A stretch of 15,861 nt of DNA from NCBI GenBank assembly GCA_963559135.1, contig CAUWJP010000049.1, positions 1 through 15,861 on the forward strand. The letters are read 5' to 3'. The stretch comes from Sellimonas sp963559135. Its GTDB lineage: Bacteria; Bacillota; Clostridia; Lachnospirales; Lachnospiraceae. Every line of letters begins with the position of its first letter. Position 1 is the stretch's first letter. The notes below the pieces were generated by a model, which made no database searches, had not been told where the DNA came from, and worked only from the letters and a program-made list of their open reading frames with translations. Positions 7,473 to 14,738 of the stretch are shown here, in pieces. Made by a program: the position numbers and the translations under genes.

Positions 7473-8228
7473 TTACAATTTTCTTGCAACGATCAGATAC
7501 CGGTGAATGGTACCTTGTATTTTTCCGTCCCGTTCCAAAGTATTCTGCATTTCGAGAAGTTTTCCCATACATTTTTCAACCGAAAAGCCTGGGAATTCCC
7601 ATTCTATCACATGTGCAAACCATACAAACGCTCCTATGTCATAGAATATAATCGGACGATATGCTTCTTCTGCCCGAAGAATCTCAAATCCCGCCTCTTC
7701 AAAAGCCTTTCGTTGCTCTTTCAGATTCAAATGCGGAAACGGATTCGGCGTTCCCGGAAGCACCTGTTCTACCAGATCCCGGTCATTTTCTCCGCCTACC
7801 TGTTCTGTAATAAAAACACCTCCGCTCTTCAAAAGGCGGTATAGTTCCGGTGCATCAAAATCACCGTGACGATTAATAATCAAATCAAAGCTCTCGTCCG
7901 GATAAGGGATTTTCGCCGGATCCTGACACTCTTTAAAATGAATTCCCAAAGGCAACAATGTTTCCCGGCACAATTCCACATTCGGAGGGTATCCCTCCGT
8001 CGCGGACGTCTTCTGCCCAGGATGTCCAAGTGAAAGCAGAAATTCTCCTCCTCCGGTATCATAATCCAGAAGTTCTGCATCCTCGGTAAGATACTGTTTC
8101 ACGATCTCCCGATAACTCCACGGAAGATCCTTCTCTTCCTCGTACCGCCCCTCAATATGTGAAAAATCCCATCCATGAATGTGCGCAAGATCTTCTTCCT
8201 GCTTCCAGATTGATTTCCAGTCTTCCAT
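7473..8228 (-). CDS. Class I SAM-dependent methyltransferase
   Basis: 251-residue cytosolic protein with a Rossmann methyltransferase fold. Motif I is ELLDYDTGGGEFLLSLG (52-68), motif II is the TEGYPPNVELC region where the acidic residue binds the SAM ribose, and FDLIINRHGDFDAPELYRLLKSGG spans motif IV to V with the usual loop before the next strand. A C-terminal segment (FYDIGAFVWFAHVIEW) resembles the closing part of methyltransferase type 11/25 proteins. The substrate is unknown; small-molecule O- or N-methylation, or detoxification, is typical. GGGAGGG lies upstream of the ATG. It heads a run with the EFR1, YaiI and hydrolase-like genes, and a perfect 13-bp hairpin sits in its upstream region (8269-8300). 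Confidence 0.9.
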   Translation of the reverse strand: MEDWKSIWKQEEDLAHIHGWDFSHIEGRYEEEKDLPWSYREIVKQYLTEDAELLDYDTGGGEFLLSLGHPGQKTSATEGYPPNVELCRETLLPLGIHFKECQDPAKIPYPDESFDLIINRHGDFDAPELYRLLKSGGVFITEQVGGENDRDLVEQVLPGTPNPFPHLNLKEQRKAFEEAGFEILRAEEAYRPIIFYDIGAFVWFAHVIEWEFPGFSVEKCMGKLLEMQNTLERDGKIQGTIHRYLIVARKL

Positions 8229-8268
8229 CAGCTTTTTCCCTCCCTTAAAATATTTTCCTGCTTTTCAT

Positions 8269-8300
8269 ATACAAAAGCGCCCATACAGGCGCTTTTGTAT
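8269..8300 (-). terminator. Perfect 13-bp hairpin, terminator or leader structure
   Basis: The arms ATACAAAAGCGCC (8269-8281) and GGCGCTTTTGTAT (8288-8300) are exact inverse complements around a 6-base loop. The T-tract is short on either strand. It may terminate transcription of the decayed gene upstream, or it may sit in the methyltransferase leader 41 bases before the start codon. The function is inferred from structure alone. Confidence 0.6.
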
Positions 8301-8373
8301 TTCAGACAGCGTTACTGCTATCTAACTTTTATTTCTCCAGTCTGTTTCCTATACCTTTATTTTGCACAACATT

Positions 8374-8552
8374 CTAAAATACGTCAAGCGGAATGTCTAC
8401 ATATTCCTGCAATAATTCCAGCTTGATTCCTGTATCTGATTTCTGGGAAAAAACAAGTGACAGAAAACCCTCCAACCGCTCCGGGGCTGTCTTTCGTTCC
8501 ATTGCCGGAACATCTCAGAGAGTTTTTCGCGTTCGGAAATCTCCCCTGATAT
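8374..8552 (-). pseudogene. Frameshifted remnant of an unrecognised gene
   Basis: Two adjacent minus-strand frames both look coding and join near 8480-8495. From 8552 one frame reads ISEREKLSEMFRQWNERQP, a charged helix. After a single frame change, the next frame reads PERLEGFLSLVFSQKSD, then TGIKLELLQEYVDIPLDVF and a TAG at 8374-8376. The second frame alone gives a 42-codon ORF from an ATG at 8502 with no ribosome site. Glu/Lys/Leu-rich helices and synonymous-looking codon use suggest a real protein C-terminus, but I do not recognise the family. It lies between two hairpins, after ferritin, with no intact upstream part. It could instead be a small ORF of its own or chance open frame. Confidence 0.45.
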
Positions 8553-8574
8553 TTACGTGTGCGATCACTAAAGC

Positions 8575-8614
8575 AAAATGCCTGAACAGAAAATCCATTC
8601 TGCCCAGGCATTTT
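8575..8614 (-). terminator. Ferritin gene terminator
   Basis: A 10-bp stem (AAAATGCCTG at 8575-8584 with CAGGCATTTT at 8605-8614) with a further short inner stem (CAGA/TCTG) lies 16 bases past the ferritin stop. On the minus strand it is followed by TTTTGCTTT. Confidence 0.8.
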
Positions 8615-8630
8615 TATACAAGATACAATT

Positions 8631-9143
8631 CTATAATACGAGAGACGGTGCTGCATATACTCGGGATCCTAGCTCTCCGTCCAACATGTAAAGGGCTCTC
8701 GGATCGGAACCGAACAGTTCATATTTCTTGATCAGATTTTCCGCATTCGTCTCCTCTTCTCCCTGCTCTTTTACAAACCAGTCAAGAAACTGCATCGTGC
8801 GAAAGTCTTTTACCTGATTTGCCGCATCATAAACATTATGAATCAATCCTGTCACATACTGCTCGTGCTCGTAACCTGCCCGCAATGGATCTGCGAATGA
8901 CTCATATTTCTGATCCGGCTTGTCAATCGCCTCCAGCGTCACCTTGCATCCATTATTCTGTAAATATTTCAGAATCAGCATCGCATGGTCGCGCTCCTCC
9001 TGAGCCTGAATATTGTACCAGTTGGCAAAGCCGTCCAGTCCCTCTTCTGTATAATAATTTGCAAAATCAAGATATAAATAAGCGGAATAAAACTCCTTAT
9101 TAATCTGAGTGTTCAGCAATTCTGCTACTTTTGCATCTAACAT
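8631..9143 (-). CDS. Ferritin (bacterial non-haem iron storage)
   Basis: 170-residue FtnA-type ferritin, expected to assemble as a cytosolic 24-mer that oxidises Fe(II) and stores it as a ferric mineral. The di-iron ferroxidase residues fall at the canonical positions: Glu17, Glu50 and His53 (QAQEERDH), Glu94 (YEHEQ), Glu126-Gln127 and Glu130 (VKEQGEEE). A frame-matching ATG two codons upstream (9149) would leave only one base after AGGAGGA; the second ATG at 9143 is 7 bases from AGGAGG and gives the family N-terminus MLDAKVAELLN, so I use it. It appears monocistronic, with its own sigma-A-type promoter (9203-9231) and a terminator 16 bases after the stop. No PerR or Fur box is obvious. Confidence 0.95.
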   Translation of the reverse strand: MLDAKVAELLNTQINKEFYSAYLYLDFANYYTEEGLDGFANWYNIQAQEERDHAMLILKYLQNNGCKVTLEAIDKPDQKYESFADPLRAGYEHEQYVTGLIHNVYDAANQVKDFRTMQFLDWFVKEQGEEETNAENLIKKYELFGSDPRALYMLDGELGSRVYAAPSLVL

Positions 9144-9202
9144 CTTCATTCCTCCTGCATTTTCTTTTCACTTTTTCGTGCGGTAATGTATACCTAAATC
9201 GA

Positions 9203-9231
9203 GTTATAGCACCTTCCTACTACCATGTCAA
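9203..9231 (-). promoter_or_regulatory. Sigma-A promoter of the ferritin gene
   Basis: On the minus strand, TTGACA (9231-9226), a 17-base spacer and TATAAC (9208-9203) match the housekeeping consensus closely. TGC just before the -10 is an extended -10 element. Initiation near 9196 would give a leader of about 50 bases before the ferritin ATG at 9143. Confidence 0.85.
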
Positions 9232-9239
9232 GCGCACCA

Positions 9240-9377
9240 TGTCTGGTCTGGCTAACGTCCACGACCTGACTCTGTTGATCGGGCACACCCCAAAGGATCC
9301 CTAATCTATCCTTGTTTCATAAATCAGTTCACGGACGCCCCCAGAAACCCTTAATCTTCTTGACCTTCTTATCAATG
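9240..9377. other. Intergenic segment with coding-like relics
   Basis: The gap between ferritin and the regulator gene is richer in G+C than the other gaps here. On the minus strand, one frame runs open for 40 codons from a stop near 9315 to a TAG at about 9199, through residues such as GVPDQQSQVVDVSQTRHG, and crosses the ferritin promoter; it has no start codon at its head. Another frame just before it reads VRELIYETRID. These may be relics of a decayed gene or a dispersed repeat. No terminator for the regulator gene is visible. Confidence 0.35.
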
Positions 9378-10079
9378 CTATAATTTAGTTTTTCTGTCAG
9401 GATCATTCTCCCACTTACTTCTTTCTTCGGTCGCTATAGATACACGGATCAATATTACAAAAAGCAGACATACAATTCCAAATAAAACAACAAATATTTG
9501 CTCACCTAAAGTCATTCCCTCCAGTCCTCCGGACCGATAAAATTCAATTCCCATCAGTAATAAAAAGTATACTGCGCCCACGATACCTTCCAGCACGGAA
9601 TTCGAAGTCCGGAAACGCCTTGCTGGCATCTTTCGATCAAGATACCCCATACTGACCAGCGTCCCGATCCAGATCAAGCCGCATGCTACCATCTTATAAT
9701 TAGGTTTTAACCATTCCGTATCTCCTTTTACTGCAAGCAAAAGATCAAAAGCAATAAGAGAAACAAAAAATAAGATATACAGGATAATCTGAAATCCATA
9801 AAGCTGTGTCTGGCTGACAGAGATCAGAAGCATTTTTTCTGTTTCTTCCTGATACTGCTCCGTTTTAATCCGTTTTCCTGCAAGCAGGTCACTCACACTG
9901 ATCTCAAGCTCCCTGCACAGTTCCTCCATGATGTGGACATCCGGGAACGCCTTGCCAGTCTCCCATTTGGAAACGGCCCGGTCTGTGACATGCAGCTTCT
10001 CTCCTAACTGCTTCTGTGTCAGACCTTTTTCTTTTCTACATTCTGCAATCAATTTTCCTGTTGCTTTCAGATCAATCAT
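9378..10079 (-). CDS. Helix-turn-helix (XRE/Cro-C1) regulator with four predicted membrane segments
   Basis: 233-residue membrane-anchored DNA-binding protein. Residues 1-62 form a Cro/C1-type helix-turn-helix (GLTQKQLGEKLHVTDRAVSK, then WETGKAFPDV), the standard clostridial XRE pattern. After a short charged linker come hydrophobic segments at about 95-117, 128-147, 163-181 and 194-213, with a charged C-terminal tail (KWENDPDRKTKL). Such proteins are thought to couple a membrane or envelope signal to transcription; the ligand and target are unknown. A GGAGAGGGGG ribosome site precedes the ATG. It looks monocistronic: 171 bases separate it from the adenylyltransferase-like gene upstream and 228 from ferritin downstream. 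No partner transporter is adjacent. Confidence 0.88.
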   Translation of the reverse strand: MIDLKATGKLIAECRKEKGLTQKQLGEKLHVTDRAVSKWETGKAFPDVHIMEELCRELEISVSDLLAGKRIKTEQYQEETEKMLLISVSQTQLYGFQIILYILFFVSLIAFDLLLAVKGDTEWLKPNYKMVACGLIWIGTLVSMGYLDRKMPARRFRTSNSVLEGIVGAVYFLLLMGIEFYRSGGLEGMTLGEQIFVVLFGIVCLLFVILIRVSIATEERSKWENDPDRKTKL

Positions 10080-10251
10080 TTCTGCGTCCCCCTCTCCTGT
10101 TACAGCATAACACAGACTGGCGAAACTTGCATCCTACTGTTGGTTGAGCGGTCAAAATCCGCAGAAAATGTCCCCTTATATCTAATACCGACCCTTACGC
10201 TACCTCTTTGTTCTTCTCCCTTTTCTATACTATTTCTGTTGATACTCCACT

Positions 10252-11121
10252 CTAATCCTTGAAGATCTCTTCCGCATCACCAGGCAGATCCTTTACATGT
10301 TTTAAAAACGTCATACTGTTTTTTTCATTTTCTAAATCGTAGCTAAATCCCAATCTAGCACTGACTTCTTTAGCCGCGTCCTTAAACAACTCACACATAT
10401 CAAAAACCGACTTCCATATAGCCTCATCTTCTGCCGCAGAATAGGTCGCTAACAATTTTGTATACTCTTCTTCACTCAGATACTGTTTCATATATTTTCC
10501 GGACTTCCCAGGGTTGACAGCAAATCGATGTGTTGCTCCGATTTTCCATTCCAGCATCCGCATCAGTTCCGGTCGTAAGGCAAAGTCCAACATATCCATG
10601 ACATACGTTATTTCCTGACGCCACATTCCTTTTGCCACGTTATTAAGACACCACCAAAAATTCTGGCATGTACATGCAAATCCCTGCTCCTCCGGCTTTT
10701 GTACCCAGTATTTTTCCTCGGATGTATCTTCTTTTGCCGGCATGATTTGATCTTTATCTACCAGCACCCGGTACATTTCCAGGTTCGCCAGTGCATACTC
10801 TTTTGTACAGACATGAAGGTCCAGCCTGTTTCCATCCGTAAACTGAATCTGCCATCCGTAGCAATTTTCCACGTCCGATGGATAAAATATGTTATCTTCC
10901 GGATAATTCATATAGAAGGTTTCACCAAATCGGTCTGTCCACTTTTTATTTTCACGATACGGCTTTGTGGATTCTACAATATAGACAACATCATAATCCT
11001 GAAACAGATCTTTCGGAGCATTGGGATTCGCCCTCGATCCTTCTATATACGCAGCTCTGATATTTTCATCTGTTAAGGCTGTCTTTCGGAACAGCTCCAG
11101 CATTTCCTTTTCTGAACGCAT
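10252..11121 (-). CDS. aadE: Aminoglycoside 6-adenylyltransferase-like protein (ANT(6)/AadE family)
   Basis: 289-residue nucleotidyltransferase, the normal length for ANT(6)/AadE enzymes that adenylylate streptomycin at O-6 using ATP. The N-terminal catalytic core shows IEGSRANPNAPKDLFQDYDV (26-45): the Gly-Ser helix start and the Asp-x-Asp pair (Asp42, Asp44) that bind Mg-ATP. Further family features are TFYMNYPEDNIFYP and a C-terminal helical domain (FWWCLNNVAKGMWRQEITY, later HRFAVNPGKSGKYMKQYL). It is a chromosomal homologue in a metabolic setting, so actual streptomycin resistance is unproven. AGGAGG precedes the ATG. It starts only 10 bases after the GH51 gene and is probably co-transcribed with it. 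No mobile-element signature flanks it. Confidence 0.87.
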   Translation of the reverse strand: MRSEKEMLELFRKTALTDENIRAAYIEGSRANPNAPKDLFQDYDVVYIVESTKPYRENKKWTDRFGETFYMNYPEDNIFYPSDVENCYGWQIQFTDGNRLDLHVCTKEYALANLEMYRVLVDKDQIMPAKEDTSEEKYWVQKPEEQGFACTCQNFWWCLNNVAKGMWRQEITYVMDMLDFALRPELMRMLEWKIGATHRFAVNPGKSGKYMKQYLSEEEYTKLLATYSAAEDEAIWKSVFDMCELFKDAAKEVSARLGFSYDLENEKNSMTFLKHVKDLPGDAEEIFKD

Positions 11122-11131
11122 ACTTTTCCTC

Positions 11132-12661
11132 CTAAATACCCGGTTTTATTTTTCCCAGACGTATCACATTCCAGGACGCTTTCGTTAAGTAACTTCTAAC
11201 TATACCGTTCTCTAACTCTGATCTTTTTACCATCTTCGGATATACCTTTTCCTCTTTCAGACTGTTGCAGCTCTTCCTGTCTTCGCTTTCCATTACAATA
11301 TGCTCCAAAAGCCTGTATCCTTCCATTCCTCTTATGTCGATAGTAAATTCTACATCTTCTTCTATGTTCCTGTTTACAGCGAAAATAGTTACTTCCTCTT
11401 TTTCTTCATTGAAAACAGCAACGCTTTCCACATCTGTTACATTGTCATGCTGAGCTGTATCGTGTTTATCTGTGCTGACAAGCGGCTGAAGCACATCGCC
11501 CCTGCCATATTTTGATGCATGTAGAAACGGATAAAAAATTGTCTGTCTCCAGGCGCCCCCTCCATTTTTCTCTGTCATAATAGGTGCAATTACATTGACA
11601 AGCTGTGCCAGACAGGCAATTTTCACTCTGTCTGCATGCTTCAACAAAGTAATCAACATCAGCCCAACAAGAAGCGCATCTTCAAAAGTATAAATATCCT
11701 CCAACAATGAAGGCGCTTTCTGCCACGGACTGTTTTGCGTAATATCTATTTCATCCGCTTTCGAATGAAACCATACATTCCATTCGTCAAAACTTAGATT
11801 CATTTTCTTTTTACTTCGCTTCTTAGCTTTTACATAGTCACATGTAGCAATAACAGTCCGGATAAATTCATCCATATCATCAGATTTTGCCAGAAAATCA
11901 GCCATATCGTCAGCCTCATTTCCATAATATTGATGAAGAGATACATAATCCACATAATCGTATGTATATTCTAATGTTCTTGATTCCCATTTTGGAAAAG
12001 TAGGCATCTCTTTATAAGAGCTGCCACAAGATACGAGTTCAATCGATGGATCCATCAGTTTCATGGCTTTCGCCGTTTCTTCAGCAAGCCGCCCATATTC
12101 ATCCATTGTTTTATGACCAATCTGCCATGGGCCATCCATTTCATTTCCCAGACACCACAATTTTATATTATGTGGCTCTTTTGCACCATGGGTAATCCTC
12201 ATATCACTGTATTTCGTACCACCCGGATGGTTGCAGTACTCAAGAAGATTACACGCATCTGCAACTCCTCTTGTTCCAAGATTCACTGCCATCATGATCT
12301 CTGAATTTACCTTTTTTGACCACTTTGCAAACTCATTCAGCCCAAATTCATTTGTTTCCAGACTCCGCCAGGCAAGATCAAGTCGTTTTGGTCTCAATTC
12401 TGTCGGCCCGACACTATCTTCCCATACAAACCCCGAAACAAAATTTCCTCCCGGATATCTGATCACAGGCACATCCAATTCTTTGATCAAATTGAGGACA
12501 TCCTTTCGAAATCCATTCTCATCAGACTGAGGATTTCCCGGCTGATATATTCCATCATACACTGCCCTTCCCAGATGTTCAATAAACGATCCGTAAATTC
12601 TTTTGTCTACCTCGGCCAGTCTGAATTCTTTATCAATAGTCATTTTTGCTTTTCTTGACAT
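11132..12661 (-). CDS. abfA: Alpha-L-arabinofuranosidase, glycoside hydrolase family 51
   Basis: 509-residue retaining exo-arabinofuranosidase that removes alpha-linked L-arabinofuranose from arabinan, arabinoxylan or their oligosaccharides. It begins with the GH51 (beta/alpha)8 barrel (RIYGSFIEHLGRAVYDGIY, 21-39; RYPGGNFVSGF, 68-78). The acid/base is Glu174 in CLGNEMDGPWQ and the nucleophile is Glu293 in FDEWNVW, within one position of the characterised Geobacillus enzyme. The C-terminal ~130 residues form the usual beta-sandwich. No signal peptide, so it is cytosolic and acts on imported oligosaccharides. An AAAGGAG site precedes the ATG at 12661. A terminator-like hairpin separates it from the GH127 gene 114 bases upstream; it forms a unit with the adenylyltransferase-like gene downstream. 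Confidence 0.95.
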   Translation of the reverse strand: MSRKAKMTIDKEFRLAEVDKRIYGSFIEHLGRAVYDGIYQPGNPQSDENGFRKDVLNLIKELDVPVIRYPGGNFVSGFVWEDSVGPTELRPKRLDLAWRSLETNEFGLNEFAKWSKKVNSEIMMAVNLGTRGVADACNLLEYCNHPGGTKYSDMRITHGAKEPHNIKLWCLGNEMDGPWQIGHKTMDEYGRLAEETAKAMKLMDPSIELVSCGSSYKEMPTFPKWESRTLEYTYDYVDYVSLHQYYGNEADDMADFLAKSDDMDEFIRTVIATCDYVKAKKRSKKKMNLSFDEWNVWFHSKADEIDITQNSPWQKAPSLLEDIYTFEDALLVGLMLITLLKHADRVKIACLAQLVNVIAPIMTEKNGGGAWRQTIFYPFLHASKYGRGDVLQPLVSTDKHDTAQHDNVTDVESVAVFNEEKEEVTIFAVNRNIEEDVEFTIDIRGMEGYRLLEHIVMESEDRKSCNSLKEEKVYPKMVKRSELENGIVRSYLTKASWNVIRLGKIKPGI

Positions 12662-12710
12662 AATGAAATTTCTCCTTTCTTCTGATTAATGCCTTTCTTC
12701 CCGGATAAAA

Positions 12711-12746
12711 CAAAACCTCCAAACATAAATCTGTTTGAAGGTTTGT
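12711..12746 (-). terminator. Hairpin terminator between the GH127 and GH51 genes
   Basis: Arms at 12711-12725 and 12732-12746 pair over about 13 bp with one G-U wobble around a 6-base loop. On the minus strand the stem is followed by TTTTGTTTT. It begins about 30 bases after the GH127 stop, so it can end or attenuate the lacI-GH127 transcript before GH51. Confidence 0.7.
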
Positions 12747-12775
12747 CATCCATGCCTGCTTCCCAGTACATTCAG

Positions 12776-14725
12776 CTACGGCTGAATATCTTCATGCATC
12801 CATACAAGCATTTCCCCTTTTCCGCGGTTATTCCAGTAACAATATGGAACCGCAGTAAGTGTGTCTTCTTTATATTGTGGTACACTCTCTGTATAAAGTT
12901 CATCCGAAGCCTTATCATAATCAATCCTTTTTGCATCAAAGGATGCACACAGTGTTCCACCAAGCAAAGATTTATCATATACTTCCCGAATTTCAGTATC
13001 CGCTTTTACAAAAATAGAATTCAGGTACTTCCCATTATCCGCTTCTTCCAGACAATACACAACAGGTCCTTTCACCAGAGCAATTTTTCCGATATTGTCA
13101 TGTACTCGCGGATTACATCTCAACATTCTGAACTCCACATCATATTCTACTACAACCTGATCTTGGTCCATCCATTCTCTTTCTATATAGTAATAGCCAT
13201 CTTTTAACACCAAATCCTGACTTTCACCGTTTATCTTAACTTCCGGTCTCTTCACATAGGATGGTTTACGAAGAGCTAATGTGAATTTTGTAGGCTGCTT
13301 CATACGCATTGTATATTCAATATGACCCGATGTTGGGTAATCAGCTTCCAACTTAATTGATACTTGATCTTCTCCAATATTAAAATCTGTCGTACTGCTG
13401 ATAAACAGATTGGAATAAAGTGTGGAATCTTCCTGATAATACATATAATCTCCCATGGAAGCCAGCGTTCTGGCAATATTCGGCGGACAGCAGGCAACTC
13501 CGAACCACAGCTGTCTTGTTGTCTTCACATGGCTCATTGTAGGATTCTTTTCCGCAATGTCCGGGACAACTTCTAACGGATTTACATAAAAGAAATGTCT
13601 TCCGTCCTGGGCAATTCCTGACAACAATGTATTATAAAATGCCTTTTCAACTGTGTCCATATATTTTCCATTCTTTGTCAAATGGAACATTCTATTGGAA
13701 AACATTGACAATCCGATCGTCGCACATGTTTCCGAATAGTTGGTATTGTTCGGGAGATCATAATCAGTTGTAAATCGTTCACCATAGGCCGCAGAACCTA
13801 TACTGCCCGTAATGTACATTCTCTTTTGGGTGATATTATTCCAAAGTTCTTCACACTGTTTCAGAAGTTTTTCATCCTTATATTCACCTGCAAGATCTGC
13901 CATCGCACTGTAAAGATAGACCGCTCTTACCGCATGTCCTTCTGCTGTTTTCTGTTCACTCAAAGGCATATGGGCCTGTGCGTAATCCATATCAAAGTCT
14001 TTAAATTCCGGGAAAATGTATTTTCCCTCTGTCTTGCATCTCTCTCCAAGGAAATAGCATGGCTGCTTTCCACGCTGCCTTACAAAGAAATTAGCAAGTT
14101 CAAGATAATCTTTCTTCCCTGTTACCCGATACAACTTAACCAAGGCCAGCTCTACTTCCGGGTGTCCGGAATATCCGTGATTTTTCCCTTCTTCTTCTCC
14201 AAAGACTTCACACATATAATCCGCAAATCTGCAGACAATGTTTAAAAACTTGTCTTTTCCCGTTGCTTCATAATAAGCTACCGCAGCCTCAATCATATGT
14301 CCCGCAGTATACAGCTCATGTCCCTCAAACAAATCTGACCATCGTTCTTCTTTTGTGATAGTAAAATAAGTATTCAGATATCCGTCTTCGCACTGAGCCT
14401 TTCCAATCAGTTCAATCGCTTCATCTGCGATCGCTTCCAGTTCCTTATTTGGTTTTTTTTCAAGAGAAAATGCAACTGCCTCCAGCCATTTTGCGACATC
14501 AGTATCCTGAAAAACCATTCCCTTATGTTCGCCTTCAATTTCGTTCGCGGCAACTTTGAAATTATAAATACAATAGCTTTTTTCCGCACCTTCCACTCTG
14601 TCATTGATAAGATCCCACTGAAATGGAAGGATTACATTGTCAACCAGATCAATGTACTTATTCCAGAATGGATCATGTATTCTGATTTTATCTAATTTGA
14701 TACTTCTAAGTCTGTTACTATTCAT
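12776..14725 (-). CDS. Beta-L-arabinofuranosidase, glycoside hydrolase family 127 (HypBA1-like)
   Basis: 649 residues, matching the family length. GH127 enzymes release beta-1,2-linked L-arabinofuranose from hydroxyproline-linked or related arabino-oligosaccharides using a Zn-bound cysteine nucleophile. Residues align with Bifidobacterium HypBA1 at an offset of 5-6: Glu316 in YGERF (acid/base), Glu332 and Cys334 in SETCATIG (zinc ligands), and Cys412-Cys413 in VACCPPN (nucleophile Cys412 plus zinc ligand). The N-terminal part is the (alpha/alpha)6 barrel (for example LIGKAQCEDGYLNTYF, HELYTAGHMIEAAVAYYEAT) and the C-terminal part is beta-rich. There is no signal peptide, so it is cytosolic. 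It starts 13 bases after the LacI-type gene with GGAG 8 bases before the ATG, and so shares that gene's transcript. Confidence 0.95.
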   Translation of the reverse strand: MNSNRLRSIKLDKIRIHDPFWNKYIDLVDNVILPFQWDLINDRVEGAEKSYCIYNFKVAANEIEGEHKGMVFQDTDVAKWLEAVAFSLEKKPNKELEAIADEAIELIGKAQCEDGYLNTYFTITKEERWSDLFEGHELYTAGHMIEAAVAYYEATGKDKFLNIVCRFADYMCEVFGEEEGKNHGYSGHPEVELALVKLYRVTGKKDYLELANFFVRQRGKQPCYFLGERCKTEGKYIFPEFKDFDMDYAQAHMPLSEQKTAEGHAVRAVYLYSAMADLAGEYKDEKLLKQCEELWNNITQKRMYITGSIGSAAYGERFTTDYDLPNNTNYSETCATIGLSMFSNRMFHLTKNGKYMDTVEKAFYNTLLSGIAQDGRHFFYVNPLEVVPDIAEKNPTMSHVKTTRQLWFGVACCPPNIARTLASMGDYMYYQEDSTLYSNLFISSTTDFNIGEDQVSIKLEADYPTSGHIEYTMRMKQPTKFTLALRKPSYVKRPEVKINGESQDLVLKDGYYYIEREWMDQDQVVVEYDVEFRMLRCNPRVHDNIGKIALVKGPVVYCLEEADNGKYLNSIFVKADTEIREVYDKSLLGGTLCASFDAKRIDYDKASDELYTESVPQYKEDTLTAVPYCYWNNRGKGEMLVWMHEDIQP

Positions 14726-14738
14726 CGATATATCTCCA

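Noticed and set aside
9227..9304. Plus-strand frame reading VKRTMSGLANVHDLTLLIGH over the ferritin promoter
   Set aside because: Short, no ribosome site, and opposite to a strong promoter. The minus-strand frame over the same bases is equally protein-like, so one or both are chance.
10080..10251. Gap between the regulator and aadE searched for a promoter, terminator or attachment site
   Set aside because: Only a weak TTGACC and TATGCT with poor spacing and a small GTTA-N5-TAAC palindrome were seen; none is strong enough to list as a feature.
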